64,000 nucleotides of DNA from VXNE01 sp965206615 (GCA_965206615.1 OZ242219.1:62001-126000), one strand, 5' to 3'. Shown: positions 18,401 through 27,572, counted from the first letter of the stretch. Made by a program: numbers and translations. Notes: generated from the letters alone by a model not told the origin.

Positions 18401-19837
18401 TCATCGCGGGGTGTTCGTATAGGCCAGGGCATCGCTCACATCGGCCGGGGCGTGCGTCCGGCGTGACGCGAGGTCCGCCTGCTGGCCCAGGGTGTTGATG
18501 TAGGCGACGACGTCGTTGATGGCCTCCTGCCCGTGCAGCTGCTTGGACATGAAGCCCATCTGCCGTGCCACGGTGTCGGTGCGGTCGTGGCCGCGAATGG
18601 CCTCCTGGAAGTTGACCAGTTGCCGGGCCATGTACCAGTCGGTCATGCCGGCGACACGCGGCGCCGCCGTCCCGTAGCTCCCGCTGCCGTCCGCACGGTG
18701 GCATACGGCGCATCCCTCGTAGAGGTCGGCGCCGTGTTCGACATCGCCCTCGATGGTCATCGGCGCCGGCACGTCCGGCAACGAGTGGATATAGGCGATC
18801 ACGTTCTCCACCGCCGCGTCGTTGAACAGCGTTGCCACCATGGGCGCCATCTGCCGGCCGAACTCGTCAGCCTGATGCGTACCGCGCAGGCCGCGCTTGT
18901 AGGCGGCGATCTGGCTGCGCAGGTACCAGGCGGACTGGCCGGTGAGCTTCGGTGCGTTGAGCGCGACCATGCCTTCCGCCTGCGGACCGTGACAGGCCGC
19001 GCAGACGACGTAGGAGGTCTGACCGGCCACCGCGTCCCCGACCGGTCGTGCGAGCCGGTCGGAGTAGGTCGGGCTGGACGCCAACCAGGCGTTGTAGTCG
19101 TTCTGCTCGTCGACGATCACCGTCCCGCGCATGGTGTGGTGACCGATGCCGCAGAGCTCCGCGCAGAGCACCTCGTAGATGCCCGGTTTCGTGGGCGTGA
19201 ACCACATGTAGGTGACCATGCCGGGCACGGCGTCCATCTTGGCCCGGAACTCGGGCACGTAGAAATCGTGCAGCACGTCCTTGGAGCGCAGCAGGATCTT
19301 CACCGGCTGGTCCTTCAGAAGATGCAGCGGTGCGCGTTCGACGAGCACGTCGTCGCGCCCGAACTCGTCGTCCGGATCCATGCCGAAGGGGTTGTCGACC
19401 GAGATGAGGCGCGCATCGACGGTGCCGAGGCGTCCGTCAGCGCCGGGCAACCGGTAGCTCCAGGCCCACTGCTGACCGGTGATCTCGATCTCCCGGGCAT
19501 CCTCCGGGACGTTGACGTATTCCTCCCAGACCGCGAGCCCCGGTGCGAGCATGCCGACCACGCCGACGGTGGTGACGATGGTCAGGATCCACTCGAGTTT
19601 CTTGTTCTCGGGCTCGTAGGCGGCCCTCTGGCCTTCCCGGTAACGGTACTTCCACACCGCGTAGACCATGAAGAGGCCGACCAGGATGAAGGCGATGCCG
19701 CAGATCCAGAAGGTCACGAAGACCGCGAAGTCGATGTTGCCCCAGTTCGACGCGATGTCGGTGAACCACCACGGGCTCAACGTATTGAACACGATCGACC
19801 CGAGGACGACCACCAGTAGAACGATGGCCGCAATCAT
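18401..19837 (-). CDS. coxB: Cytochrome c oxidase subunit II fused to two cytochrome c domains
   Basis: A 478-residue protein. Two N-terminal helices (IVLLVVVLGSIVFNTL, FWICGIAFILVGLFMVYAVW) anchor a periplasmic cupredoxin domain with the full CuA site: His in DVLHDFYVPEF and the cluster CAELCGIGHHTM. Two cytochrome c domains follow, with haem motifs CAACH (about residue 280) and CAVCH (about residue 380), each with a downstream Met candidate for the sixth ligand. caa3 oxidases normally carry one cytochrome c domain on subunit II, so the second is notable. It heads the operon coxB-coxA-coxC-subunit IV on the minus strand, with a 78-base gap to coxA. Confidence 0.95.
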   Translation of the reverse strand: MIAAIVLLVVVLGSIVFNTLSPWWFTDIASNWGNIDFAVFVTFWICGIAFILVGLFMVYAVWKYRYREGQRAAYEPENKKLEWILTIVTTVGVVGMLAPGLAVWEEYVNVPEDAREIEITGQQWAWSYRLPGADGRLGTVDARLISVDNPFGMDPDDEFGRDDVLVERAPLHLLKDQPVKILLRSKDVLHDFYVPEFRAKMDAVPGMVTYMWFTPTKPGIYEVLCAELCGIGHHTMRGTVIVDEQNDYNAWLASSPTYSDRLARPVGDAVAGQTSYVVCAACHGPQAEGMVALNAPKLTGQSAWYLRSQIAAYKRGLRGTHQADEFGRQMAPMVATLFNDAAVENVIAYIHSLPDVPAPMTIEGDVEHGADLYEGCAVCHRADGSGSYGTAAPRVAGMTDWYMARQLVNFQEAIRGHDRTDTVARQMGFMSKQLHGQEAINDVVAYINTLGQQADLASRRTHAPADVSDALAYTNTPR

Positions 19838-19895
19838 GGCGCTACGGCCCTTGGCCCGGCGGTGTGTCCGCGGGGCGATTCCATTGCACTCAACG

Positions 19896-20252
19896 TCACG
19901 GCTGTCCTTCTTCCGGTCGTCGCATGGGTTCGATCAAGAACGAGATCTTCGGCTCGATCGCGTTGATGTTCCTGGTTGCCGTACCCCGTCCGGCATGGCG
20001 CACGAAACCGGCACCGTCGACGACGAACGCGGTCGGCAGCGTCTCGACGCCGTACATTCTCGCAGATTCGGCGGGCGGATCGCCAGCGTTCGGGTAGGAG
20101 AGATCCAGAGCGGCCAACACGCGGCGGCCGAGCTCGACGGCCGCCACCGTATCCCCCAACCCCAATGACGGGCACACAATCACCAAGCCCACGCGCGCGA
20201 CCACAAGCCTCCCAGGTGCGTATCGGCAAGCCCCGATGGCCGGTCGGGCCAT
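19896..20252 (-). pseudogene. Possible remnant of a thioredoxin-fold (TlpA/redoxin-like) gene
   Basis: The C-terminal half of this 118-codon frame (SARMYGVETLPTAFVVDGAG, then FVRHAGRG) has the YGV..LPT.FVVD pattern of TlpA/ResA-type thioredoxin proteins, including the cis-proline. The N-terminal half has no CxxC active site and is not recognisable. It lies 58 bases upstream of coxB, where an oxidase-assembly thioredoxin or Sco-like gene would make sense. I read it as the tail of a decayed gene, but a short active protein cannot be excluded. Confidence 0.4.
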
Positions 20253-20814
20253 GGGGCAAGAGCGAACTCAACGTGAGGGCCGCAATGATGCGGGAAGTCG
20301 GGGCCTCGCGCAACGCACCGGCTACGTCGTGTAGGCCCCTCGCGACGACCCGAACCCGCGGCCTTCAACCGGGGCTGGGCCAGGGCCGGCTCCTCGCGAG
20401 GCGCAAGGGGAGTGTCCGCGTTGCCTGGCGCCTGGTTCGCACGGGGCCGGCTGCACGGGTCTCCGGGGCTGGTCCTTCCGCCGGGGAATCGCCCGTGGCC
20501 GATCGGCGGCGGCGACGCCCGCTTGCCGGTCGCTCCGCGCTGTGCGGGCAGCGCGGTTTACTCCTGGGCCCGGACACCAGCTTGTTCGTCCTTCCCGGGT
20601 TCTCTGCCCCGCACATTTTCCGTCGCCACTCCAACGCCGTTCCAGATGAAGTCATCAACGTTGCCATGCGCCGGTGCGAAACGGCACCGAGCGGTCATGG
20701 TTGAGGATGGCGACACGTCGAGTGCGCTAACCCACCGGGCAGATCACGTTGCCTTCTGCTACTCCTTCTGGGATGATTTCACATACCAGCTTTCGTTTGG
20801 AATGCAGATTTGCC
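20253..20814. other. No recognisable gene
   Basis: About 560 bases between the thioredoxin-like remnant and the winged-helix gene. The reading frames here give only Arg/Pro/Ala-rich translations typical of non-coding GC-rich DNA. Promoters for both flanking genes may be here, but I see no site clear enough to mark. Confidence 0.4.
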
Positions 20815-21561
20815 ATGGACTTCAGAACATATGTAGCGCAGGAGAAGAAACGTCTCACGCAGCAGCGCAAGGACGCGGAAAAGCGAGTGAGCAGTCTCGA
20901 GTCGGAGTTGCAGGCGCTTGTCGCGGAGTTGAAGAACATCGACAACGAGATGGAGGCGATCCAGGCATACGAAACCGCCAAGGCCTCGGCGCCCGCTCCG
21001 GCCAGACGCCGGGCGCCCAAGGCGGATGCGGGAGCGCGGGCTCCGGTGAAGCAAACGCGAAGGCGTCGCAAGGCATCACGCCGTGCCGAGATCGTTGCGG
21101 CCATCGCTTCGTTCGGTGAGGCCGGGGCCGGTCGCGCGGAAATCATCGAGACGCTGAACGTCAAGGGGGACAAGTCCGCCGAGCAATCGGTAAGCAACGC
21201 TCTCGCGGCATTGAAGAAGGCGGGAGAGGTAGGGCACCAGGACGGCAAGTATGTTGCGCAGGCAGCAGAGAGCTCCGTGCCGGGGTCGGAAGGCACGGTA
21301 GAAACGGCTGCCGCGCCAGAGGCCGAGGCGACGCCCCGGAAGACACGCCGACGCCGGGGTCCTTCACGACGCGCGGCGATCGTCTCGATGATTGAGGCAT
21401 CCGGTAGCGAAGGTATCGGCCGAGCCGACATCATCGCGCAGCTGAACGTCAAGGGCGACAAGTCTGCGGAGCAGTCCGTCAGCAACGCTCTCGCGGCAAT
21501 GAAGAAGGCCGGCACCGTCGATCACAAGGACGGCAAGTACAGCGCTTCCGCCGCGCCGTAG
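20815..21561 (+). CDS. Protein with coiled coil and two tandem winged-helix-like repeats
   Basis: I do not know this protein as a named family. The 248-residue product has an N-terminal coiled coil (about residues 8-50, KKRLTQQRKDAEKRVSSLES), an Ala/Pro/Arg-rich linker with a basic patch (QTRRRRKASRR), and then two copies of a 60-residue unit (about 86-145 and 185-244). Each copy reads RR..IV..I, then GRA(E/D)II..LNVKGDKS, then AEQSVSNALAA.KKAG.V.HKDGKY, with helix-helix-helix-wing character. A second basic linker (TPRKTRRRRGPSRR) separates them. DNA binding is likely from the fold and charge, but inferred. ATG 20815 gives a natural start; a start at 20749 would add 22 unlikely residues. Confidence 0.7.
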   Translation: MDFRTYVAQEKKRLTQQRKDAEKRVSSLESELQALVAELKNIDNEMEAIQAYETAKASAPAPARRRAPKADAGARAPVKQTRRRRKASRRAEIVAAIASFGEAGAGRAEIIETLNVKGDKSAEQSVSNALAALKKAGEVGHQDGKYVAQAAESSVPGSEGTVETAAAPEAEATPRKTRRRRGPSRRAAIVSMIEASGSEGIGRADIIAQLNVKGDKSAEQSVSNALAAMKKAGTVDHKDGKYSASAAP

Positions 21562-21933
21562 GGAACAATCGCCGGCCCCGGGCGCACGCGGGTCGGCCCG
21601 GTGGCTGCAGACCGGCATGCGCGCCTCGCGGCTGCCGGCGGTGAAGGCGCTGACGCAGTTCGCCTCATCGGCCGGGCGTCAAGCGGGAACGGATCGGGAG
21701 CCGGCACGATGTCGGCTTCCTCAAGTGCACCCTGTCGGACCCGAGTTTGCGAGCGCCGGCACGAGCCCGACAGGCTGCCGTCCGGATAGGCCGGAAATGA
21801 GGGTGTGAACGAGGTATGAACGAGGGTATGGCTGCCGCAGGGCGTGAAGCCGCAACCGCGCCGTCCGAAGCCCGGACCCCGGACCGCAGCGCAGCCCGCC
21901 GACCTGCGCGAAGCCCTTCCGATCCCTGTTGGA
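21562..21933. other. No recognisable gene
   Basis: About 370 bases between the winged-helix gene and the convergent PhyH remnant. No frame gives a recognisable protein. Near 21800 there are short repeated GAACGAGG(T/G)ATG strings only. Confidence 0.4.
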
Positions 21934-22494
21934 TCAGGTCTTCGACCAGTTCATCGTATTCGCGATCTTGTCCATCTCGGCCATCGTGCCTCCCTTGTTC
22001 AGGAAGTCTTCTCGGCCCAGCATGACGCGCATCTCGTAGGGCTTACCCTCGAGCCAGTCGTCACCAAGGAAGTCGTAGTTTTCCATGGGTCGCATGGCCA
22101 GGCGGCTGAACGTGATGTGCGCCACCACGCGCTCGCCGTCAATGGTCCGGGTGCCGCCGCCGTGCCATATGGACCCGTTCCAGAACACGATGGTGCCGGC
22201 GGGACACGCTGTCGAGATGACACCCTCCTCTGCGGCGACCTCTTCGGGGGTGGGATGCCTGCGAAGCAGGTGTGAACCGGGAACCACCTTGGTGGCGCCA
22301 CCCGCGTGGGTGTACTCGGTGCAGGCCGGATCGTAAATGTAGCCGTAGCTTTCCGCCTGGGCATGCGCAACCGTCTCGGCCAGGCCCGACGCATCGACTC
22401 TGGCCTTGAGCTCATCAGAAAGATCAAACGGCTGCCGTGTCTCATGCTCAAAGGGCAGTTTCGGCTGCTGTTCTTCGGCGGTTGCTTCGCTCAT
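21934..22494 (-). pseudogene. PhyH-family dioxygenase gene with internal deletion
   Basis: Phytanoyl-CoA dioxygenase-type proteins are Fe(II)/2-oxoglutarate oxygenases of about 300 residues with an HxD...H iron triad. Here 186 residues remain. The N-terminus is normal up to YGYIYDPACTE, then the sequence jumps straight to THAGGATKVVPGSHLLRRHP, IVFWNGSIWHGGG and the C-terminus. The segment holding the HxD pair is missing, while the distal His (IWHGG) is kept, so catalysis is not expected. The frame is intact, so the deletion was a multiple of three or is very recent. ATG 22494 follows GGGGAGG. The 3' half resembles the PhyH gene at 58158. Confidence 0.75.
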
Positions 22495-22522
22495 GGTTCG
22501 CCTCCCCGACATTGTGGCTGCG

Positions 22523-23953
22523 TCATTCCGCAAGTGCTCTGCGCGCTCTGAGCTTGGTGAGAATCTCCGAGTGCCGGCTTTCGGTCAGCTGATACATGGC
22601 CATGAAGCCCATGCCGGCTGCGACGATCATCCAATAGAGCGGACCGGACATGAACAACAGGCCATTGAGCGCTGGCTCGGCAACTTCGCCCACCACAGCA
22701 TTTCTCGGAAAGGCGATCAGGTCAAGGCCGAAGCCACCGATCAGACCGCCGATACCCGACGTGGCCTTCATCGCGAACGTACGTATCGAAAATACGACCC
22801 CCTCGGATCGATGCCCGGTTCGATACTCATGGTCATCGGTGATATCGACGAGCTGAGAGTCGATCACGATCGGCAACAGCGGCCCCAGCACGTAACCGAG
22901 CACGAGCGGACCGAACAGTGCCACCAACAACCACGGCGAGTCGTTGCCCGGAAAGAAGTCGATCATGCGCAGGACATGCGGCAGTCCGATCAGCAGGGCG
23001 GAGACGCTGCAGGAATAGATGAGGGTCCACTTTTTGTCGAACAGCTTGGTCAAGTAGGCCGATAGGGGAATGGCAACGAGTATGCCCGGGAGTGTCACGA
23101 AGCGCTGGATGGTCAGCTGTTCCGTCGATATCTCGAAGGCATAGATGTAGGTGTAGGTGGACACCATCCCAAGGATGCCGAAGGACGTGGCGAGCACGAG
23201 CCAGCTGACACAGACGGACAGGTAGGAGCGATTGCCAAGCAGCTGCCAAAGTTCGCTGAGGTACTCGCGAGACCGGATTTTGCGTGGCGTCTGCTGGTGC
23301 AAGTAGGGAATCTGGTCCCGCGTGCCGAAGGTGCATACAAACAGGGAGACGACGATAGTCACTGCGCCAAAGGCGGCCAGAAGCGCATAGCGGCCCTCGT
23401 TGAGCAGACCATTGCCGTACTCGGCCGTGCTTGGAAACACCACCACCAACAGGAACACACCAAACCCCACCCCGCCGACCATCCCTGTGACCGCGTTGTA
23501 GCCGAAGATTGAGGTGCGCTCGTGATAGTCCTCGGTCAGCTCTGCGCCGAGGGCGGCATGGGGCACCGTGTAAAAGGTCTTCGCGGTGCGTGTCAGTATC
23601 ATGAACAGCAGAAACCAGACGAACAGTCCCGTTTCCGAAAGGCCTTCCGGTGGCTGATACAGGCAGTAGAAGGAGATCGCGAGCGGAAACGCTGACAGGA
23701 ACATCAAGGGGTGGCGGCGGCCCCAGCGACTCTTGAACTGGTCGGAGAAGGCACCGACGATCGGGTCCGAAATCCCGTCGACGACGCTGGCAATCAGGAA
23801 GACGACGCCACACAGGCTCGCGGAGAGACCGAGGACCTGGTTGTAGAACAGCATCGTGGCGATGCCGGCAGCGCCCACGACAGCCTCTTCCAGCGAGCCT
23901 GCAGAGAAGGCAAGCTTGGTACGTCGTGGCAGGCGTCGCGATCGTTCGATCAT
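22523..23953 (-). CDS. MelB-like (GPH family) sodium/sugar symporter-type MFS protein
   Basis: A 476-residue carrier with about 12 helices. The N-terminal block (KLAFSAGSLEEAVVGAAGI, then FYNQVLGLSASLCGVVFL) and the loop IVGAFSDQFKSRWGRRHPLM match the glycoside-pentoside-hexuronide:cation family, whose signature includes D..SD...RWGRRHP. Family members import sugars or related glycosides with Na+ or H+. I took ATG 23953 (MIERSRRLPRR) as the start; an in-frame ATG at 24019 would add 22 residues. It lies 28 bases upstream of the deleted PhyH gene on the same strand, so the pair was probably one operon for uptake and oxidation of a compound. Confidence 0.85.
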   Translation of the reverse strand: MIERSRRLPRRTKLAFSAGSLEEAVVGAAGIATMLFYNQVLGLSASLCGVVFLIASVVDGISDPIVGAFSDQFKSRWGRRHPLMFLSAFPLAISFYCLYQPPEGLSETGLFVWFLLFMILTRTAKTFYTVPHAALGAELTEDYHERTSIFGYNAVTGMVGGVGFGVFLLVVVFPSTAEYGNGLLNEGRYALLAAFGAVTIVVSLFVCTFGTRDQIPYLHQQTPRKIRSREYLSELWQLLGNRSYLSVCVSWLVLATSFGILGMVSTYTYIYAFEISTEQLTIQRFVTLPGILVAIPLSAYLTKLFDKKWTLIYSCSVSALLIGLPHVLRMIDFFPGNDSPWLLVALFGPLVLGYVLGPLLPIVIDSQLVDITDDHEYRTGHRSEGVVFSIRTFAMKATSGIGGLIGGFGLDLIAFPRNAVVGEVAEPALNGLLFMSGPLYWMIVAAGMGFMAMYQLTESRHSEILTKLRARRALAE

Positions 23954-24338
23954 TGGGGTGCTCAGGATTTCTCTTCTCAGTCGGGTTGTCCGAGTCGATC
24001 GGTCAGGCGGACTGTCCACTTGCCCTGTTTAAACACCTGTCCGTTTTGCGCCCCGCGTTGCTGGCGGGCGCGCATTCATGCGCGTCGGCTCCAATATGGA
24101 CCAGCAAGGTGATGCGAAGCGCCCAACGATATCAGAGCCGGCAGACGCTCAGGTTGGTCGCTCGTTGGCCGGCGGCGACCATCGGCGGGTTCGGTGCTGG
24201 AAGCGACAGGGTGGGAAGGCGACGGGGACGGCGCTCGACGGCGTGGAGAGAGCCAGAGCCGCCTCGGTGCGGACGCCGTGGACCGGCTGCGGAAGGCCTT
24301 GAGAACCCAAACGGCTTTGGCTGGGTTAACGACTTACG

Positions 24339-25565
24339 TTGTCTAATTTGGGCGTATGGCACTACATTCGCGCCCGTTCGATGCGGGACGCCTGGATCGG
24401 CTGGTCGCGGCAACGGCAGTTCCGGCGGCTGAAGCTGATCGCCAACAACAGCCGCTTCGTGATTCTGAGCGGCAAGGGCGTGACGCGCAACTTGGCGTCG
24501 CGGGTGCTGGGTCTGAGTCTGCGGCGGCTGTCGCGGGACATGCGCGCGGCGCACGGTTTCCCGGTTCTGCTGGCCGAGACGTTCGTCGATCCGTCGCGCT
24601 TCGCGGGCACCTGCTACCGGGCGTCGAACTGGCGGATGTTGGGACGCACGCGTGGCTTCACGCGCCTGCCGGGCAGCCCGGCGCGGTGGCGCGAGAACGG
24701 ACAACCGAAGGAGGTCTACGTGTATGCGCTGGAGAGCGATGCGCGCGCGGCGCTGAGCGGCATCGAGGAACCGGCCGAGTGGCGCATCGGTGCGAAGGAG
24801 GAACCGATGCCGGTGCCGCGATTGCGCAGTCTGCGCGACTTTCTGGAGGAGATTCCCGATTTCCGCAAGGCGCGCGGGCGGCGCTACAGCATCGCCTGCT
24901 ATCTGACGATCGCGATCGCGGCGCGGCTGGCCGGCTATCGCGGCGTGAGCGCGTTCGGCGAGTTTGCCGCCCGCTTGGACGACGCGCAACGCAAGGCCGT
25001 GGGCGGCTTCTGGAGTCCGACCCGTCGGCGCTATACCGTGCCGGCGGCATCGACCTTCCATTACCTGCTCTCGGCAATGCCGCCCGACACCCTGGATCAG
25101 GCGCTACGGGCGTGGAGTGCCCGGCATGGCGGCGAAGTGCCCGTGGCCATGGATGGCAAGGACGTGCGCGGCGCCTCGAAGCAGGTCGGCAAGGAACGGC
25201 GCATGATGGTGGCCGCCGTGGAACACGGTAGCGGCCTGGTTCTGGGACAGGTCCAGATCGGCGCCAAGACCAATGAGATTCCGGCGCTGCGGGAGTTGTC
25301 GCGACAGCTCGACCTCGGCGGCCGCATCGTCACCGTCGACGCCATGCACGCCCAGCACGAGACCGCGCGCTGCCTGACCGAAGACTGCAAGGCCCACTAC
25401 GTGGTCACGGCCGTGAAGGACAATCAGCCGACCATTCACGACGACCTTGCGGCGATCGATTGGCGCGCGGCGCGCTGCAGCGGGGATGCGATCGACAAAG
25501 GCCATGGCCGCATCGAGACCCGACGCTGCGCCGTCCTCGATCTGACCATGCCGAAATGTGCCTGA
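24339..25565 (+). pseudogene. Truncated transposase: DUF4338 (DruA-like) segment joined to ISAs1-type DDE domain
   Basis: Residues about 15-112 (RDAWIGWSRQRQFRRLKLIA, NNSRFVIL, VLLAETFVDPSRFAGTCYRA) are the C-terminal half of DUF4338, the domain of Druantia DruA that also occurs in transposase proteins. After a linker, residues about 160 onward form the ISAs1 type: LRDFLEEIPDFRKARG, then catalytic Asp in VAMDGKDVRG (about 270) and Asp in VTVDAMHAQ (about 330). The third catalytic residue region (a WxIEN-like motif) is missing because the frame runs into foreign sequence after RRCAVLDLT near 25545. The N-terminal half of DUF4338 is also missing. This is a dead, two-ended relic. The 319 bases before it hold no gene I can name. 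Confidence 0.75.
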
Positions 25566-25765
25566 CGCCGGTCGAGGACATGGCGCCGGAGAAGATTCGG
25601 GAGATTCGGCTGCGGGAGAATGCGAGCCAGGCGGTGTTCGCTCGCTACCTCAACGTCACCGCCGGCTTGGTGAGCCAGTGGGAACGCGGCGAGAAGCGGC
25701 CGCGCGGTGCGTCGCTGAAGCTGCTGACGCTGGTCGCGAAGAACGGTCTCGAAGCGGTGGCGTGA
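25556..25765 (+). pseudogene. XRE-family antitoxin-like HTH, N-terminus lost
   Basis: Sixty-nine codons encode the C-terminal two thirds of a HigA/NadS-type antitoxin: CLTPVEDMAPEKIREIRL, then SQAVFARYLNVTAGLVSQWE, then RPRGASLKLLTLVAKNGLEA. Full-length relatives carry about 35 more residues before the C(L)xPV motif. The lost part coincides with the point where the upstream transposase frame loses its own C-terminus, so one recombination or deletion event joined them. A short HTH protein could still be made from ATG 25556 or 25580. No toxin gene is present. Confidence 0.7.
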
Positions 25766-25847
25766 CGGTCGCGGTTGGCCGTGGTCACGTTTTGGTCACG
25801 CCAAGTCTTCTGGTACACTTGGTTTTGACGTAACTCATTGATTTTGT

Positions 25848-25922
25848 TGGAGCGGGAAACGGGACTTGAACCCGCGACCCCAACCTTGGCAAGGTTGTGC
25901 TCTACCACTGAGCTATTCCCGC
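25848..25922 (-). tRNA. tRNA-Gly (anticodon GCC)
   Basis: Minus-strand cloverleaf with acceptor GCGGGAA/TTCCCGC, D-arm AGCTCAGTGGTAGAGC, anticodon stem CAACC/GGTTG around loop TTGCCAA giving anticodon GCC, T-arm with GGTTCAA, and an encoded CCA end. The XRE antitoxin relic and transposase relic lie beyond its 3' end, a common position for integrated elements. Confidence 0.97.
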
Positions 25923-25969
25923 TCGGACGCGGGATTCTGCACCAAACACCCGCGGAAGACAAAAACGCC

Positions 25970-26701
25970 GTGAGACTACCGCGCACCCCGCACCGCTGGC
26001 GCGTTTCGCCACGGCGTGCGATCGAGATCCAGAAGCGGCTTGCCGAACGGGTCTCGCTGGCGCCCACGCCGCCCATCCGGCGCGTGCTCGGTCTCGACTG
26101 TGCCTTCACGGACGAAGCCGTCTTCGCCGTCGCAGTGGTCTGGGACGTGGCCGCGCGGCGCGTGCTCGAGGCGCGGGGCGCGACGGCGCCGCTCACCTTC
26201 CCCTATGTCCCCGGCATGCTGTCGTTTCGGGAGGCGCCCGTCTTGCTGCTGGTCATGCGCCGCACGCGCCACGACGTTGATGCGCTCATGTGCGACGGCC
26301 AGGGCATCGCGCACCCGCGTCGCTTCGGTCTCGCCTCGCATCTCGGCGTGATCGCGCAGATGCCCGCCTGCGGTGTGGCGAAGTCCATTCTCGTCGGCGA
26401 GCACGCTCCGCTCCGTACGGAGTACGGCGCCTCTACGCCGCTGGTGTACCACGGCGAGCGGCTCGGCACGGCCGTGCGCACGCGCGCCGGAGTGAAACCC
26501 GTGTATGCGAGTCCGGGCCACCGCATGACCTGCATGCAGGCGGCTGAGTTGGCGCTCGCCTGTGCGAACGGATACCGGATGCCGGAGCCGACGCGACTGG
26601 CCGACCGATGGGTCGCCATGCTGAAGAGAGGCGAAATCTCGATGCGCGGCCTGAATACCCCGGCGTTTCTCCGCACGGCCCGGCAGAGGCGGGTTTCATG
26701 A
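25970..26701 (+). CDS. nfi: Endonuclease V (deoxyinosine 3' endonuclease)
   Basis: A 243-residue DNA repair nuclease that cuts one base 3' of hypoxanthine in DNA. Family motifs: VLGLDCAFTDEAVFAVAVV (metal-binding Asp), TFPYVPGMLSFREAPVLL (with the strand-separating PYVPG wedge and catalytic Glu), LMCDGQGIAHPRRFGLASHL (metal Asp), and VYASPGHRMTCMQAAELAL. Length is normal. GTG 25970 is chosen because any upstream start would run through the tRNA-Gly gene. Its TGA overlaps the queF ATG by four bases (ATGA), so the two are co-translated. Confidence 0.94.
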   Translation: MRLPRTPHRWRVSPRRAIEIQKRLAERVSLAPTPPIRRVLGLDCAFTDEAVFAVAVVWDVAARRVLEARGATAPLTFPYVPGMLSFREAPVLLLVMRRTRHDVDALMCDGQGIAHPRRFGLASHLGVIAQMPACGVAKSILVGEHAPLRTEYGASTPLVYHGERLGTAVRTRAGVKPVYASPGHRMTCMQAAELALACANGYRMPEPTRLADRWVAMLKRGEISMRGLNTPAFLRTARQRRVS

Positions 26702-27501
26702 CCGACCCGCTGCTGGGCAGGAAGGCCGCGCCGGCGGAAGGCTACGCGCCCGGACTCCTGCAGCCGATAGCACGCGGCGCACAGCGGCAGGCGGCGGGTC
26801 TCGGCGCAAACTGGTCGTTTGCCGGGGAGGATGTGTGGCATTGCTATGAGATGTCCTGGCTGATGCCCAATGGACGCCCCGAGGTCTGCCCGCTACGCAT
26901 GCGCATACCCTGCGACTCGCCCGCGACGGTAGAGAGCAAATCGCTGAAGCTGTATCTCAACGGATTTGCACAGACCCGGTGCGAGGATCGGGGGGACGTG
27001 CTCCGGACCCTGGCAAGGGACCTCGGGAAGGTATGCGGTGTCCCGGTCGCGGTCGCCCCGCTGGCCTTCGATGCGTCCGCCGTCTTTCGGGATGACGGGG
27101 GCTCGTGCCTCGATGCGCTGGACGTGGGCATCGACGTCCAGGAACGGAATCCGGCCCTCCTTGCCGCGGGGGGGACGGCGGTGGCGGAGAGGCTGTATTC
27201 CCATCTTTTCGCGTCCGTGTGTCCGGTGACCGGACAACCGGATTGGGCGTCCATGTTCATTGACTACTCCGGCCCGCGCATCGATCCGCCCAGCCTGTTG
27301 CGCTACCTCGTGTCCTATCGCCGTCACGGAGCGTTTCACGAGACCATCGTGGAACAGGTCTTCACCGATCTCCTGCAACGATGCAAGTGCGAGCGGCTGA
27401 CGGTACATGGGTGTTTCCTGCGCCGCGGCGGGATCGATATCAATCCATTCCGCTCGACGCACGAAGCGGTCGCTCCGCCGCTGCGCCTGGCTCGGCAGTA
27501 G
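26698..27501 (+). CDS. queF: NADPH-dependent 7-cyano-7-deazaguanine reductase (QueF)
   Basis: A 267-residue long-form QueF, the enzyme that reduces preQ0 to preQ1 in queuosine biosynthesis. Motifs: ATVESKSLKLYLNGFAQT (the QueF ESKS(L/F)K signature), the catalytic SVCPVTGQPDWAS with the thioimide-forming Cys and the proton-transfer Asp, and FHETIVEQVFTDL plus RRGGIDINPFRS near the end. The long form (about 280 residues) is typical of Gammaproteobacteria, while many other bacteria have a form about half that size. ATG 26698 overlaps the stop of nfi. The other queuosine genes are not in the window. Confidence 0.95.
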   Translation: MTDPLLGRKAAPAEGYAPGLLQPIARGAQRQAAGLGANWSFAGEDVWHCYEMSWLMPNGRPEVCPLRMRIPCDSPATVESKSLKLYLNGFAQTRCEDRGDVLRTLARDLGKVCGVPVAVAPLAFDASAVFRDDGGSCLDALDVGIDVQERNPALLAAGGTAVAERLYSHLFASVCPVTGQPDWASMFIDYSGPRIDPPSLLRYLVSYRRHGAFHETIVEQVFTDLLQRCKCERLTVHGCFLRRGGIDINPFRSTHEAVAPPLRLARQ

Positions 27502-27572
27502 CGCCCCATAGCCGGTCCGGCACTCGCTCGCGAGCTCGCTACGCGCCGGCGCGCCTCCGGCCCAGCCACGCC
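27499..27572 (-). repeat. Dispersed intergenic repeat, family B
   Basis: Read on the minus strand this runs GGCGTGGCTGGGCCGGAGGC, GCGCGTAGCGAGCTCGCGAG, then CGGACCGGCTATGGGGCGCT. The same 70 or so bases recur at 36160-36245 and, in diverged form, twice at 39415-39595. It starts at the queF stop codon. The 397-base gap from 27502 to 27898 holds only this and the family A repeats. Confidence 0.75.

Noticed and set aside
24339..25565. Druantia anti-phage system (DruA domain)
   Set aside because: Only half of the DUF4338 domain is present, it is fused to a DDE transposase, and no DruB-E or DruH genes are nearby.
25766..25847. Attachment site (att) of an integrated element at tRNA-Gly
   Set aside because: The position is suggestive, but no second copy of the tRNA 3' end and no integrase gene are in the window.
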